Shown piece by piece: positions 56,033 through 63,902 of a DNA stretch of 64,000 nucleotides. Within the stretch, counting starts at the first letter, position 1. Every line of letters starts with the position of its first letter. A program made the translations under genes and the position numbers. Below the pieces are notes generated by a model that did no database searches, was not told the DNA's origin, and worked only from the letters and a program-made list of their open reading frames with translations. This DNA comes from Brevundimonas sp. GTDB taxonomy: Bacteria > Pseudomonadota > Alphaproteobacteria > Caulobacterales > Caulobacteraceae. Location: positions 10,812 to 74,811 of the forward strand of contig NZ_QFNM01000009.1 of assembly GCF_003248455.1 (NCBI RefSeq). Reading direction: 5' to 3'.

Positions 56033-57097
56033 ATGACCACCTCAGACACGAGCCGACGCAACCTTATGAAACTGACCAGCGCCGGCGTCGTCGCCGCAGC
56101 CGCCGGGTCGCTCTTCAACACGTCCAATGCAAAGGCGCAGACCATGCCCAACGACTGGGACAAGCTTTTCCCCAAAAGCGAAATCGTCGACCACCAGAAG
56201 GTCACGTTCAGGAACCGCTACGGCCTCACGCTTTCGGGCGACCTCTATCTGCCCAAGGCTCGCAGCGATCAGCGCCTGGCCGCGCTGGTCGTCGGCGGGC
56301 CGTTCGGCGCGGTGAAGGAACAGTCATCGGGCCTCTATGCCCAGACCATGGCGGAGCGCGGCTTCGCGACCCTGGCCTTCGATCCGTCCTTCACGGGGGA
56401 AAGCGGCGGAGAGCCGCGCAACATCGCTTCGCCCGACATCAACACCGAGGACTTCAGCGCAGCGGTCGATTTCCTCGGCCTGCATCCGTCCGTCGACCGC
56501 GAGCGCATCGGCGTCATCGGCATCTGCGGTTGGGGCGGCATGGCCCTGAACGCCGTCGCCGTGGACAAGCGGGTCAAGGCCGTCGTGGCCAGCACCATGT
56601 ATGACATGACCCGCGTCATGTCCCGGGGCTACAATGACAGCGTGACCGCCGAAGAGCGCGCGCAAACCCTGGAGCAACTGAGCCGGCAGCGCTGGCAGGA
56701 TGCAGAAAACGGCGCGCCCGCTTATGGCCCGGCCATGAACGAGCTGAAGGGCGGCGAAGCCCAGTTCCTGGTCGACTATCACGACTATTACAGGACGCCG
56801 CGCGGCTTCCACCCGCGCGCGGTCAACTCGAACGGCTCGTGGACGGTCACCAACCCGCTGTCCTTCATGAACATGCCGCTCCTGACCTACATCAAGGAAA
56901 TCTCGCCGCGCCCGATCCTGCTGATTCACGGCGGAAAGGCCCACTCGCGCTACTTCAGCGAGACCGCCTATGCCGCTGCGGCTGAGCCGAAGGAACTGAT
57001 GATCATTCCCGGCGCCAGTCACATCGATCTCTACGACCGCCTGGACGTGATCCCGTTCGACAAACTCCAGTCCTTCTTCGAGCAGCATCTTGTCTAA
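56033..57097 (+). CDS. Tat-exported alpha/beta hydrolase with cysteine nucleophile
   Basis: 354 residues from ATG 56033, which has GAGGAG 6 bases upstream; ATG 56006, overlapping the MFS stop, is an alternative. The N-terminus SRRNLMK plus hydrophobic stretch and NAKAQ is a twin-arginine signal. The hydrolase core has VVGGPFGAVKEQS, LAFDPSFTGESGGEPR, the nucleophile elbow GICGWGG (Cys where serine is usual, as in dienelactone hydrolases) and a C-terminal GASHIDLYD histidine. It should act in the periplasm on an ester or lactone; the substrate is unknown. Confidence 0.85.
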   Translation: MTTSDTSRRNLMKLTSAGVVAAAAGSLFNTSNAKAQTMPNDWDKLFPKSEIVDHQKVTFRNRYGLTLSGDLYLPKARSDQRLAALVVGGPFGAVKEQSSGLYAQTMAERGFATLAFDPSFTGESGGEPRNIASPDINTEDFSAAVDFLGLHPSVDRERIGVIGICGWGGMALNAVAVDKRVKAVVASTMYDMTRVMSRGYNDSVTAEERAQTLEQLSRQRWQDAENGAPAYGPAMNELKGGEAQFLVDYHDYYRTPRGFHPRAVNSNGSWTVTNPLSFMNMPLLTYIKEISPRPILLIHGGKAHSRYFSETAYAAAAEPKELMIIPGASHIDLYDRLDVIPFDKLQSFFEQHLV

Positions 57098-57109
57098 GGG
57101 CGCGGCGTT

Positions 57110-57634
57110 ATGATCCCGCGTCGTCCAATCCGGCTCGTGATCGGCCTGACGATCGCCGCACTGTTCCTGCCCGTCGCGCCGACGGCCGCACAGTCGATCA
57201 AGGAGGCCCCTATGATACTCCACCGCAACGGAACCCAGCCCTCACAGAAGGGGCCGGCCGAGTGGTTCACCGGCACGGTTCGTATTGATCCGCTCAACAC
57301 CGCGCCTGCCCCCGCGCGTCACGGCGCCGCCAGCGTGACCTTCGAGCCCGGCGCGCGTTCCGCCTGGCACACCCATCCGCTGGGTCAGACCCTGGTCGTG
57401 ACGTCCGGCGTCGGCTGGACCCAGTGCGAAGGCGAACCGATCGTCGAAATCCGCGCCGGCGACGTCGTCTGGTGTCCGCCCGGCCATCGCCATTGGCACG
57501 GCGCGTCACCGACCACAGCCATGACGCACATCGCCATCCAGGAGGCCCTGGACGGCAAGATGGTCGAGTGGATGGAGCATGTGACCGACGACCAATACCT
57601 AGCTGGACCGCCAACAGCGGACGGCGGGCGCTGA
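57110..57634 (+). CDS. Cupin-domain protein, probably periplasmic
   Basis: A 174-residue cupin. Signal peptide residues 1-28 (ending PTAAQS). The barrel has metal-binding motif 1 FEPGARSAWHTHPLGQTLVV (His-x-His near 88-90) and motif 2 VVWCPPGHRHWHG. It resembles (R)-mandelonitrile lyase-like/carboxymuconolactone-associated cupins. A second ATG at 57212 has a stronger AAGGAGG site 5 bases upstream and would give a 140-residue cytoplasmic form. It starts 12 bases after the hydrolase. Confidence 0.85.
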   Translation: MIPRRPIRLVIGLTIAALFLPVAPTAAQSIKEAPMILHRNGTQPSQKGPAEWFTGTVRIDPLNTAPAPARHGAASVTFEPGARSAWHTHPLGQTLVVTSGVGWTQCEGEPIVEIRAGDVVWCPPGHRHWHGASPTTAMTHIAIQEALDGKMVEWMEHVTDDQYLAGPPTADGGR

Positions 57635-57638
57635 AATC

Positions 57639-58121
57639 ATGCGGGCCTGGAGACAGCCGCTCGCCTTGCTGGCCGTCGCCGTTCTCGCCGCCGCCTGCAG
57701 CGGGCCGACGTCCGACGCCTCGGCCGGTGAGCCGAGCCGTTCGGAGCAAACCGTGGATGAGCCGATGAAGATCAGAATTATCGCCGCCGATCAGACGTTC
57801 ACGGCCGTGCTGGATGACAGCGAGGCGGCGCGGGACCTCGCCGCCCTCCTGCCGATCGAACTGACGCTGAGCGACTACAACCGCACGGAGAAGATCGCCG
57901 ACCTGCCGCGCGCGCTTTCCACGGCTGACGCGCCCGAGGGCGTCGCCCCCGTAGCCGGCGACATCGCCTACTACGCCCCCTGGGGCAATCTCGCGATCTT
58001 CTATCGCGACTTCGGCTACTCGCGCGGCCTGGTCCGCCTGGGCCGCCTCGAAGGCCACATCGAGGCGCTGGCCAAGATCGACGCGCCCGTCCGCATCGAA
58101 CTTATTCCTCCCCGAACCTGA
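57639..58121 (+). CDS. Cyclophilin-like fold lipoprotein
   Basis: A 160-residue lipoprotein (lipobox LAAAC near residue 20, then a Ser/Glu linker). The cyclophilin-like-2 domain spans about 43-158: MKIRIIAADQTFTAVLDDSEAARDLAALLPIELTLSDYN, GDIAYYAPWGNLAIFYRDFGYSRGLVRLG. Such small domains recur beside cupins and reductases in stress-induced clusters; no catalytic role is established. It lies 4 bases after the cupin stop. Confidence 0.82.
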   Translation: MRAWRQPLALLAVAVLAAACSGPTSDASAGEPSRSEQTVDEPMKIRIIAADQTFTAVLDDSEAARDLAALLPIELTLSDYNRTEKIADLPRALSTADAPEGVAPVAGDIAYYAPWGNLAIFYRDFGYSRGLVRLGRLEGHIEALAKIDAPVRIELIPPRT

Positions 58122-58137
58122 TCAGAAGGCGAAACCC

Positions 58138-59199
58138 ATGCTTGCCACTGTCCTTCACGGCCCCGGCGACGTCCGCTTCGAAGATGTCGCCGAACCCCAA
58201 AACCTCAAGCCCACCGACGCCATCATCAAGCTGACGGCCACCTGCATTTGCGGTTCTGACCTCTGGCCCTATCGCGGCCTCCAACCGCTGGAAGGCCCCA
58301 TGCACATGGGCCATGAATACTGCGGCGTCGTGGTCGAGGTCGGCGCCGACGTGAAGACCGTCCGCCCCGGCCAGTTCGTGGTCGGCTCCTTCTGCATCTC
58401 GGACAACACCTGCCCGCATTGCCGCCACGGCTTCCAGTCCTCCTGCGAGCAGCGCGAGTTCATGTCGGGCGCGCAGGCATCCTACGCCCGCGTGCCGCTG
58501 GCCGACGGCACCCTGGTCGCCACCGAGACCATCCCCGACGACGATCTGATCCCCAGCCTTCTGGCCGTGTCGGACGTTCTGGGCACGGGCTGGTACGCCG
58601 CCGACGCTGCACGCGTTCAGCCCGGCTCGACGGTCGCGGTCGTCGGCGACGGCGCGGTCGGACTGATGGGCGTTCTGGCGGCCAAGCAGATGGGCGCCGA
58701 GCGGATCATCGCCATGAGCCGCCACAAGAGCCGCCAGAACCTGGCGCTGGAATACGGGGCGACCGACATCGTCTCCGAGCGCGGCGACGACGGCGTCGCC
58801 CGCATCAAGGAACTGACCAAGGGCGTCGGGGCGGATTCGGTTCTTGAATGCGTGGGCACCAACGAATCCATGCACCAGGCGATCAACTGCGCCCGACCCG
58901 GCGGCGCTGTCGGCTTCGTCGGCGTCCCCCACGGCGTCGAACTGAACGGCGAGTTCCTATTCTTCGCCCAGAAGAGCCTGATGGGTGGCCCGGCCCCGGT
59001 GCGCCGCTTCCTGCCCCACCTGATGGACCTCGTCCTCAGCCGCAAGATCAATCCCGGCAAGGTCTTCGACCTGACCTTGCCGATTGAGGACGTGGCCGAG
59101 GGCATAGCGGACGTTAGCTGCCAAGCAGCCGATGACCACGGCCAAGTCGGCAAATATCATTTTGACATTTTTCGGACACGTTCACGGCCAGTCAACTAA
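58138..59199 (+). CDS. Zinc-dependent alcohol dehydrogenase with aberrant C-terminus
   Basis: A 353-residue medium-chain dehydrogenase. The catalytic zinc site has CICGSDLWPYRG and GHEYCGVV; the structural zinc cysteines are in DNTCPHCRHGFQSSC. The NAD(P) fold is VAVVGDGAVGLMGVLAAKQMGA. Up to about residue 322 it follows the family. The expected ending (about AEGY-AMDER-AIK-L) is replaced by IADVSCQAADDHGQVGKYHF and on to a non-homologous stop, and the base composition falls at about 59105. The 3' end was probably replaced by recombination; activity is uncertain. Confidence 0.82.
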   Translation: MLATVLHGPGDVRFEDVAEPQNLKPTDAIIKLTATCICGSDLWPYRGLQPLEGPMHMGHEYCGVVVEVGADVKTVRPGQFVVGSFCISDNTCPHCRHGFQSSCEQREFMSGAQASYARVPLADGTLVATETIPDDDLIPSLLAVSDVLGTGWYAADAARVQPGSTVAVVGDGAVGLMGVLAAKQMGAERIIAMSRHKSRQNLALEYGATDIVSERGDDGVARIKELTKGVGADSVLECVGTNESMHQAINCARPGGAVGFVGVPHGVELNGEFLFFAQKSLMGGPAPVRRFLPHLMDLVLSRKINPGKVFDLTLPIEDVAEGIADVSCQAADDHGQVGKYHFDIFRTRSRPVN

Positions 59200-59218
59200 A
59201 CGCTCTCATCTTGCCTGG

Positions 59219-59521
59219 ATGCGAGATGAAGACTGGACCGATATTGCACGCCGCCGCGTCCGGGAGTTTCCCATCCGGCTGTTATTCAGCGTGGGAATCG
59301 CGGCAGCCGTCTTTCTACATGACGCGGCAGCGTGGCCGGTCATTTGGTTGATTGCGACAGTCGCCGCGCAACTCGCCACGTCCTGGATAAGCGCGCCGAT
59401 GCGTAGGGAGGTGTTTGTCGCACCCCACTGGCGTAAACAGCTTTTTGTCGCGTCTGTCGTTGTCAGCACCACCGTGTTTGCGAGCGTCGCGCCGTTGGCA
59501 TGGTTCATGGAAGGTTGGTAG
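59219..59521 (+). pseudogene. N-terminal membrane part of hybrid histidine kinase, cut by in-frame TAG
   Basis: The frame from ATG 59219 (MRDEDWTDIARRRVREF) encodes two to three membrane helices (LLFSVGIAAAVFLHDAAAWPVIWLIATVAAQ; QLFVASVVVSTTVFASVAPLAWF) and ends at TAG 59519-59521. The same frame continues without a shift into the kinase at 59528, whose first residues are another membrane helix. A single nonsense change in one original gene (59219-61003) explains this best. Confidence 0.72.
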
Positions 59522-59527
59522 GGGCGA

Positions 59528-61003
59528 GTGCTCGCCGTCACTGTGCTTGCGGGTGGGGTGATGAATGTGCGGTTGCACGCCAGTTCCTCCGCCGCAATGG
59601 TTTGGGCTGCTACGGCGCCGTTTGGCCTGCTGCTTGTGGCCTTGCCTCTGATTTCGCTGGTGACCGAGCCGGGCAAACCGACCGCTGCCTTCGTCTGTCT
59701 CGCCAATTTCATGTACTTGGCTCATCTCGCTGCGGCGACGCGACAGGGACTGGCGGACAGCAGGGCCGTATCGGCATCGCTGGATCTCGCGGAAAAGACG
59801 TCTGAAGCGTTGAAGGCCGCAGCTGAAAAAGCGGGGGCCGCCAACCAGGCCAAGTCGGAATTCTTGGCGAACATGAGCCATGAGATACGCACGCCCCTTA
59901 ACGGGGTCATGGGGGTGGCCGGCGCACTGGCGCGTACGAATCTTGATTCAAATCAGCGTGAAATGGTCCACTTGATCGAGGGGTCCGCGAAAACTCTAGA
60001 GACGCTTCTCACGGATATTCTCGATCTTGCGAGGGTCGAAGCGGGAAAGCTCACCGTCTTGGCCGAGCCCTTCAACGTGGCTGACGCCGTCAATACCTGT
60101 GCGGCGTTGTTCGACCCTCAGGCCCAGGCAAAGGGGCTGGACCTTCAAGTCGTCGTCCATCCCGACGCTGCTGGCGCTTACATAGGCGACGCCGTGAGGG
60201 TCAGGCAGATCATTGCCAATCTGCTGAGCAACGCCGTCAAGTTCACACGCAGCGGGAGCATCCACCTGACAGTGGCCGCGAAACCTGACGCCTCTCACAC
60301 CCGCTTCACCATTAAGGTTCGAGACAGCGGCATCGGGTTCGATGCGACCGCGCAAGCAAAGCTGTTTTCCAGGTTCGAGCAGATTGATGGGTCAATCACC
60401 CGGAGCTTTGGCGGGTCAGGCCTGGGTCTGTCGATTTCCCATGCACTGGCGGGTGCTATGGGAGGGCAGCTGACCGCAGATGGGGCTCCCGGACAGGGGG
60501 CGACCTTCACGTTGATCCTGGATTTAGCCAAGGCCCCTTCAAATACTCAGGCCGTTCGAGCCGACGAGGAAGATCAAATCGAAGCTGCGCCTTTACAAGG
60601 CGTCCGCATTCTTTTGGCCGAAGATCATCCCGTCAATCGCCGTGTCGTCGAGCTTATCCTGGGCGCGGCCGGGGCCAGTCTGACGTCCGTCGAGAATGGC
60701 GCCGACGCCGTCAATACGGCAAAATGCGAGACCTTCGATCTGATCCTTATGGATATGCAGATGCCGGTTATGGACGGCCTCACTGCCATCACCAAAATCA
60801 GGGCGTTAGAGGCAACGGGCGAGGTTCTCACCACACCGATCTACGTGCTTTCGGCGAACGCAATGCCAGAAGATGTCGCGAAGTCTATGGCAGCTGGAGC
60901 CGACGGGCATATCTCCAAGCCGATAGAGGCGACACGTCTATTGGACCAAGTGTGTCAGGCGATCACGGCAGTTCGGTCAACTGAGCTCGCCAACGTCGCC
61001 TGA
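59528..61003 (+). CDS. Hybrid sensor histidine kinase (5'-disrupted)
   Basis: 491 residues from GTG 59528. Residual helices (residues 1-75) precede a coiled coil. The HisKA box is KSEFLANMSHEIRTPLNGVMG (His near 120). The ATPase domain has NLLSNAVKFT (N box), DSGIGFD and GGSGLGLSI (G boxes), and a C-terminal receiver has LLAEDHPVNRR, LILMDMQMPVMDG (phospho-Asp near 410) and HISKPI. It should phosphorylate itself and pass the phosphate to its receiver. AGGGG just before the GTG could allow re-initiation after the amber codon, so a shortened kinase may still be made. Confidence 0.8.
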   Translation: MLAVTVLAGGVMNVRLHASSSAAMVWAATAPFGLLLVALPLISLVTEPGKPTAAFVCLANFMYLAHLAAATRQGLADSRAVSASLDLAEKTSEALKAAAEKAGAANQAKSEFLANMSHEIRTPLNGVMGVAGALARTNLDSNQREMVHLIEGSAKTLETLLTDILDLARVEAGKLTVLAEPFNVADAVNTCAALFDPQAQAKGLDLQVVVHPDAAGAYIGDAVRVRQIIANLLSNAVKFTRSGSIHLTVAAKPDASHTRFTIKVRDSGIGFDATAQAKLFSRFEQIDGSITRSFGGSGLGLSISHALAGAMGGQLTADGAPGQGATFTLILDLAKAPSNTQAVRADEEDQIEAAPLQGVRILLAEDHPVNRRVVELILGAAGASLTSVENGADAVNTAKCETFDLILMDMQMPVMDGLTAITKIRALEATGEVLTTPIYVLSANAMPEDVAKSMAAGADGHISKPIEATRLLDQVCQAITAVRSTELANVA

Positions 61004-61198
61004 CAACCCCTGGCTGACGTCGACCGCAACTGCTTTCCGGACTGGGGCCAACGTCCGCTTTCGGCCTCTGGACTGAAATCGACCCTAAGCAGACATATTC
61101 CGCCAGGGACCACGGCGGCGCAACCCAAGCGGAAGTCGCCAAGACACTATTCCACGATCCTGACGTCGGCTTCGAACCTCGGCGGGATAGTCGGGTGG
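61004..61198. other. Short gene-free stretch
   Basis: No open frame of note. It contains AACGTCCGCTTTC (61050-61062), a motif that recurs at other junctions in the island. Otherwise I see nothing assignable. Confidence 0.4.
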
Positions 61199-61660
61199 TT
61201 ACGACAGCGCTTCGTTCATGTCTTGCAGCAGCCGTGTGAGGGCTGCGATCTGGTCTGGTCTGATTGGAAGTTGCCGGACGACTTCGCGTCGTACCGAGAG
61301 TAGCTCCTGACGAAGTCCCCCCGCCTTTGTTGTCGCCTGGACCCACACCCGTCTCTTATCGCGATCGTCGCGTTTACGGGTGACAAGCTCTGCTTTCTCC
61401 ATGCGTTTAATGAGGGGGGTCAATGATCCCGTCTCCAACGAGATCCGATCTCCCAAGTCGCCCATGGTCGTCGGGCCGTCGAGTTCCCATAGCGCGATAA
61501 GGACCAGATACTGCGGGTGCGTGAGGCCAAGCGGAGCCAGGAGCTTTCGGTAAAGCCGCGTAATGAGACTACTGCTCGTTTGGAGCTCCAGGCAGAGCTG
61601 TTGATCGACATGAAGCTCCGACTAATCGTCGGGTTCTGCAAACTGTCGCGTTGAGCTCAT
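61199..61660 (-). pseudogene. ohrR: MarR/OhrR-type regulator interrupted by in-frame TAG
   Basis: The minus-strand frame from ATG 61660 reads MSSTRQFAEPDD, then TAG (61624-61622), then SELHVDQQLCLELQTSSS on to the stop at 61199, all in one frame (153 residues if read through). The part after the stop is a full MarR wHTH. LTHPQYLVLIALWELDGPTTMGDLGDRI and SLTPLIKRMEKAELVTRKRDDRDKRRV match OhrR, and the N-terminal cysteine in DQQLCLEL is where OhrR senses organic peroxide. No start codon between the TAG and ATG 61465 would save the domain. No ohr gene is adjacent. Confidence 0.75.
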
Positions 61661-61792
61661 CAGGCCGATCCGAGAGGGAAAGGGTCAACGCTAACACTGC
61701 GGCCCGCAATTAAATCAAGTTTGATACCATCACTGTTAAGGTTCTTGTCTGAATATGAGATCGGCCCTCTCGGGAGCCGATTGGAGATGATG

Positions 61793-63301
61793 ATGTTCGG
61801 CTTCGGATCAAAGACTCGCACAGTGCAGCAGGCTGTTGAGGCGGAACGGCGCAGCATGGTGGACGCCTTGCATCGCTCCCAGGCGGTGATCCAGTTCGAT
61901 CTGGATGGAACGGTACGCGAGGCGAACCAGAACTTTCTGTCGTTCATCGGCTATGAGCTCAGCGAGATCGTCGGACGCCATCACCGGATGTTCGTCGATC
62001 CGGCCGAGGCGCAGACGCCGGCCTATGCCGAGTTCTGGCGTCGATTGAACGCCGGCGAGTTCGTGGCGGACAAGTTCGTACGCTTCGGCAAGGGCGGCCA
62101 TCGGGTGGTGATCGAGGCCAGCTACAATCCGATCCTGGACAGCGACGGGCGTCCCTACAAGGTGGTCAAGTTCGCCACGGACGTGACCGCCGTCGAAGAG
62201 GAGCGCGAACGCCGGGCCGAGGCGGACCGTCAGGCCGCGCAAGTTCAGGCCGCCGTAGTCGAAGGCACAGCCAGGGGGCTGTCGGCCATGGCGGCCGGCG
62301 ACCTTTCCTATCGCATCCAGGACGACTTTCCGAGCGACTACGCCGTCCTGCGCGACAACTTCAACCAAGCCATGGCGACGCTGGATCAGGCGCTGGGCGT
62401 AATCGGCGTCAACGCCGGGTCGATGCAGTCGGGCGCACAGGAGATCGGCAGCGCCGCCGAGGATCTGTCACGCCGCACCGAGCAGCAGGCCGCCAGTCTG
62501 GAAGAGACGGCCGCCGCGTTGGACCAGATAACCGCCACCGTGCGCAAGACGGCTGAGAACGCCCAGGCTGCCGACACTGTCGTGACCCAAGGCCGGACCC
62601 AGGCCGAGACCGGCGGCGTGGTGGTCCAGAAGGCCGTCGCCGCCATAGGCGAGATCGAACGCTCGTCCAATGAGATCAGCCAGATCATCGGCGTGATCGA
62701 CGAGATCGCCTTCCAGACCAATCTCCTGGCCCTGAACGCCGGAGTCGAGGCCGCCCGTGCGGGCGAGGCCGGTCGTGGCTTCGCCGTCGTCGCGTCCGAA
62801 GTACGGGCCCTGGCGCAGCGTTCGGCGGAATCGGCCAAGGAGATCAAGACGCTGATCTCGGCCAGTTCCAGCCAGGTCAAGGACGGGGTGGTTCTGGTGC
62901 GTCAGTCGGGCGAGGCTCTGACCGGCATTGCGGGGCGGATCGAAGAGATCACGACCCTGATGAGCGAAATCCGCGCCTCGACTCAGGAGCAGGCGGTGGG
63001 TCTGGCCGAGGTCAACACCGCCGTGAACCAGATGGATCAGGTCACTCAACAGAACGCGGCCATGGTCGAGCAATCGACCGCCGCCAGCCTGAGCCTGAGC
63101 CGCGAAGCCGCCGAACTGGCCGAACTCGTCGGCCGCTTCGAAACCAGCCAAGTCGCCAAGGCGCCGACGCCGATCCACAAGGCCCAGGCTCGCGTCGAAA
63201 GCTTCGCCCGCGCTCATACCGCCCCTTCGCGCGCCCGTATGGCGCCAGGGCGTAATGGCCCGGCGCTGGCGGTCGTGGCGTCGAGTTGGGAGGAGTTCTA
63301 A
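61793..63301 (+). CDS. Methyl-accepting chemotaxis protein with PAS domain, no transmembrane helix
   Basis: 502 residues. A PAS domain (about 25-150) has AVIQFDLDGTVREANQNFLSFIGYELSEIVGRHH and GHRVVIEASYNPI. A HAMP-like segment follows (GLSAMAAGDLSYRI). The signalling domain has the hairpin tip EIAFQTNLLALNAGVEAARAGEAGRGFAVVASEVRALAQRS (near 300-340). No membrane helix is seen, so it is a cytoplasmic receptor for CheA/CheW, perhaps sensing redox or a bound ligand through PAS. It ends in a WEEF tail, like CheR-docking pentapeptides. Of three consecutive ATGs (61787, 61790, 61793) the last is best spaced from GGAG. Confidence 0.92.
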   Translation: MFGFGSKTRTVQQAVEAERRSMVDALHRSQAVIQFDLDGTVREANQNFLSFIGYELSEIVGRHHRMFVDPAEAQTPAYAEFWRRLNAGEFVADKFVRFGKGGHRVVIEASYNPILDSDGRPYKVVKFATDVTAVEEERERRAEADRQAAQVQAAVVEGTARGLSAMAAGDLSYRIQDDFPSDYAVLRDNFNQAMATLDQALGVIGVNAGSMQSGAQEIGSAAEDLSRRTEQQAASLEETAAALDQITATVRKTAENAQAADTVVTQGRTQAETGGVVVQKAVAAIGEIERSSNEISQIIGVIDEIAFQTNLLALNAGVEAARAGEAGRGFAVVASEVRALAQRSAESAKEIKTLISASSSQVKDGVVLVRQSGEALTGIAGRIEEITTLMSEIRASTQEQAVGLAEVNTAVNQMDQVTQQNAAMVEQSTAASLSLSREAAELAELVGRFETSQVAKAPTPIHKAQARVESFARAHTAPSRARMAPGRNGPALAVVASSWEEF

Positions 63302-63425
63302 GAAAAAAGCCGCTTCCGGCATAGATCGAGCCCTTACCTCCATAATGTGCCGCACATTGAATGAATGCCCTGGGTCAGCGGAGGACTGACCGCAAGCCAT
63401 AGCCAATGGCCGCTTCCCACCCGTT

Positions 63426-63446
63426 GCAGACGCTCACGGCGTCTGC
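63426..63446. other. Hairpin upstream of the small membrane protein
   Basis: GCAGACGC (63426-63433) and GCGTCTGC (63439-63446) form a perfect 8-bp stem with a TCACG loop, followed by TTGTGTAA. It may end the chemotaxis gene transcript or act upstream of the next gene. The rest of 63302-63478 shows nothing assignable. Confidence 0.5.
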
Positions 63447-63478
63447 TTGTGTAACGGCTAGCTGGCAAGGAAATCCAG

Positions 63479-63781
63479 ATGTCGTCCGCACTCCCCGACG
63501 TAGATCGGTGGGCCAAGGCACCCGCAGTTTTCTCGATAGTGGCCACGGCGTTAGGGGGAGTGTTGGCTACGTTCTGGTGCTTGATCGCCGGGTTATGGAC
63601 ATTCAGCACGGCTGAATACGGTGCATTTGCCGGAATAACGACCATCACAGCTGTTCTGCTCGGAAGCCCAGTATTGGGTTTCCAATTGGCTTCGAGAGGC
63701 AGGATGATGTGGTCGTCGGTTGCGACCCTGCCAGCCCTCTTCCTCTATTGTGCTACGCTGATCGCCGTCGTTTGGTGGTGA
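63479..63781 (+). CDS. Small membrane protein, hypothetical
   Basis: A 100-residue protein with three hydrophobic segments (FSIVATALGGVLATFWCLIAGLW; AFAGITTITAVLLGSPVLGF; SSVATLPALFLYCATLIAVVWW). No family is recognised. An AAGGAAA ribosome site lies before the ATG. Its AT content is higher than that of the left-hand chromosome. Confidence 0.6.
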   Translation: MSSALPDVDRWAKAPAVFSIVATALGGVLATFWCLIAGLWTFSTAEYGAFAGITTITAVLLGSPVLGFQLASRGRMMWSSVATLPALFLYCATLIAVVWW

Positions 63782-63846
63782 CGTCCGCTTTCCACAGTTC
63801 TGAGACATAGGGCAGTCCGCTTTACGGCGGGCCGCCCCAAGCCTGC

Positions 63847-63902
63847 TCAGAGGTCGATCTGCTCTGAAATCTCCAGCGCGTCGTCGACTTCGATGCCGAG
63901 AT
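63847..63902 (-). pseudogene. C-terminal remnant of a tyrosine recombinase (integrase)
   Basis: The minus strand encodes NLGIEVDDALEISEQIDL then TGA (63849-63847). This closely resembles the C-terminal tail that I recall for alphaproteobacterial phage-type integrases (YLGIEVDDAL pattern). Upstream of it the coding sequence is lost at the left end of the IS3-like element. Only 18 residues are visible, so the call rests on recall of the tail. Confidence 0.42.

Noticed and set aside
59219..61660. Genetic-code change with TAG as a sense codon
   Set aside because: recN, the TonB receptor and the ABC-2 permease end in TAG at their natural C-termini, so TAG is a working stop here; at most local readthrough remains possible.
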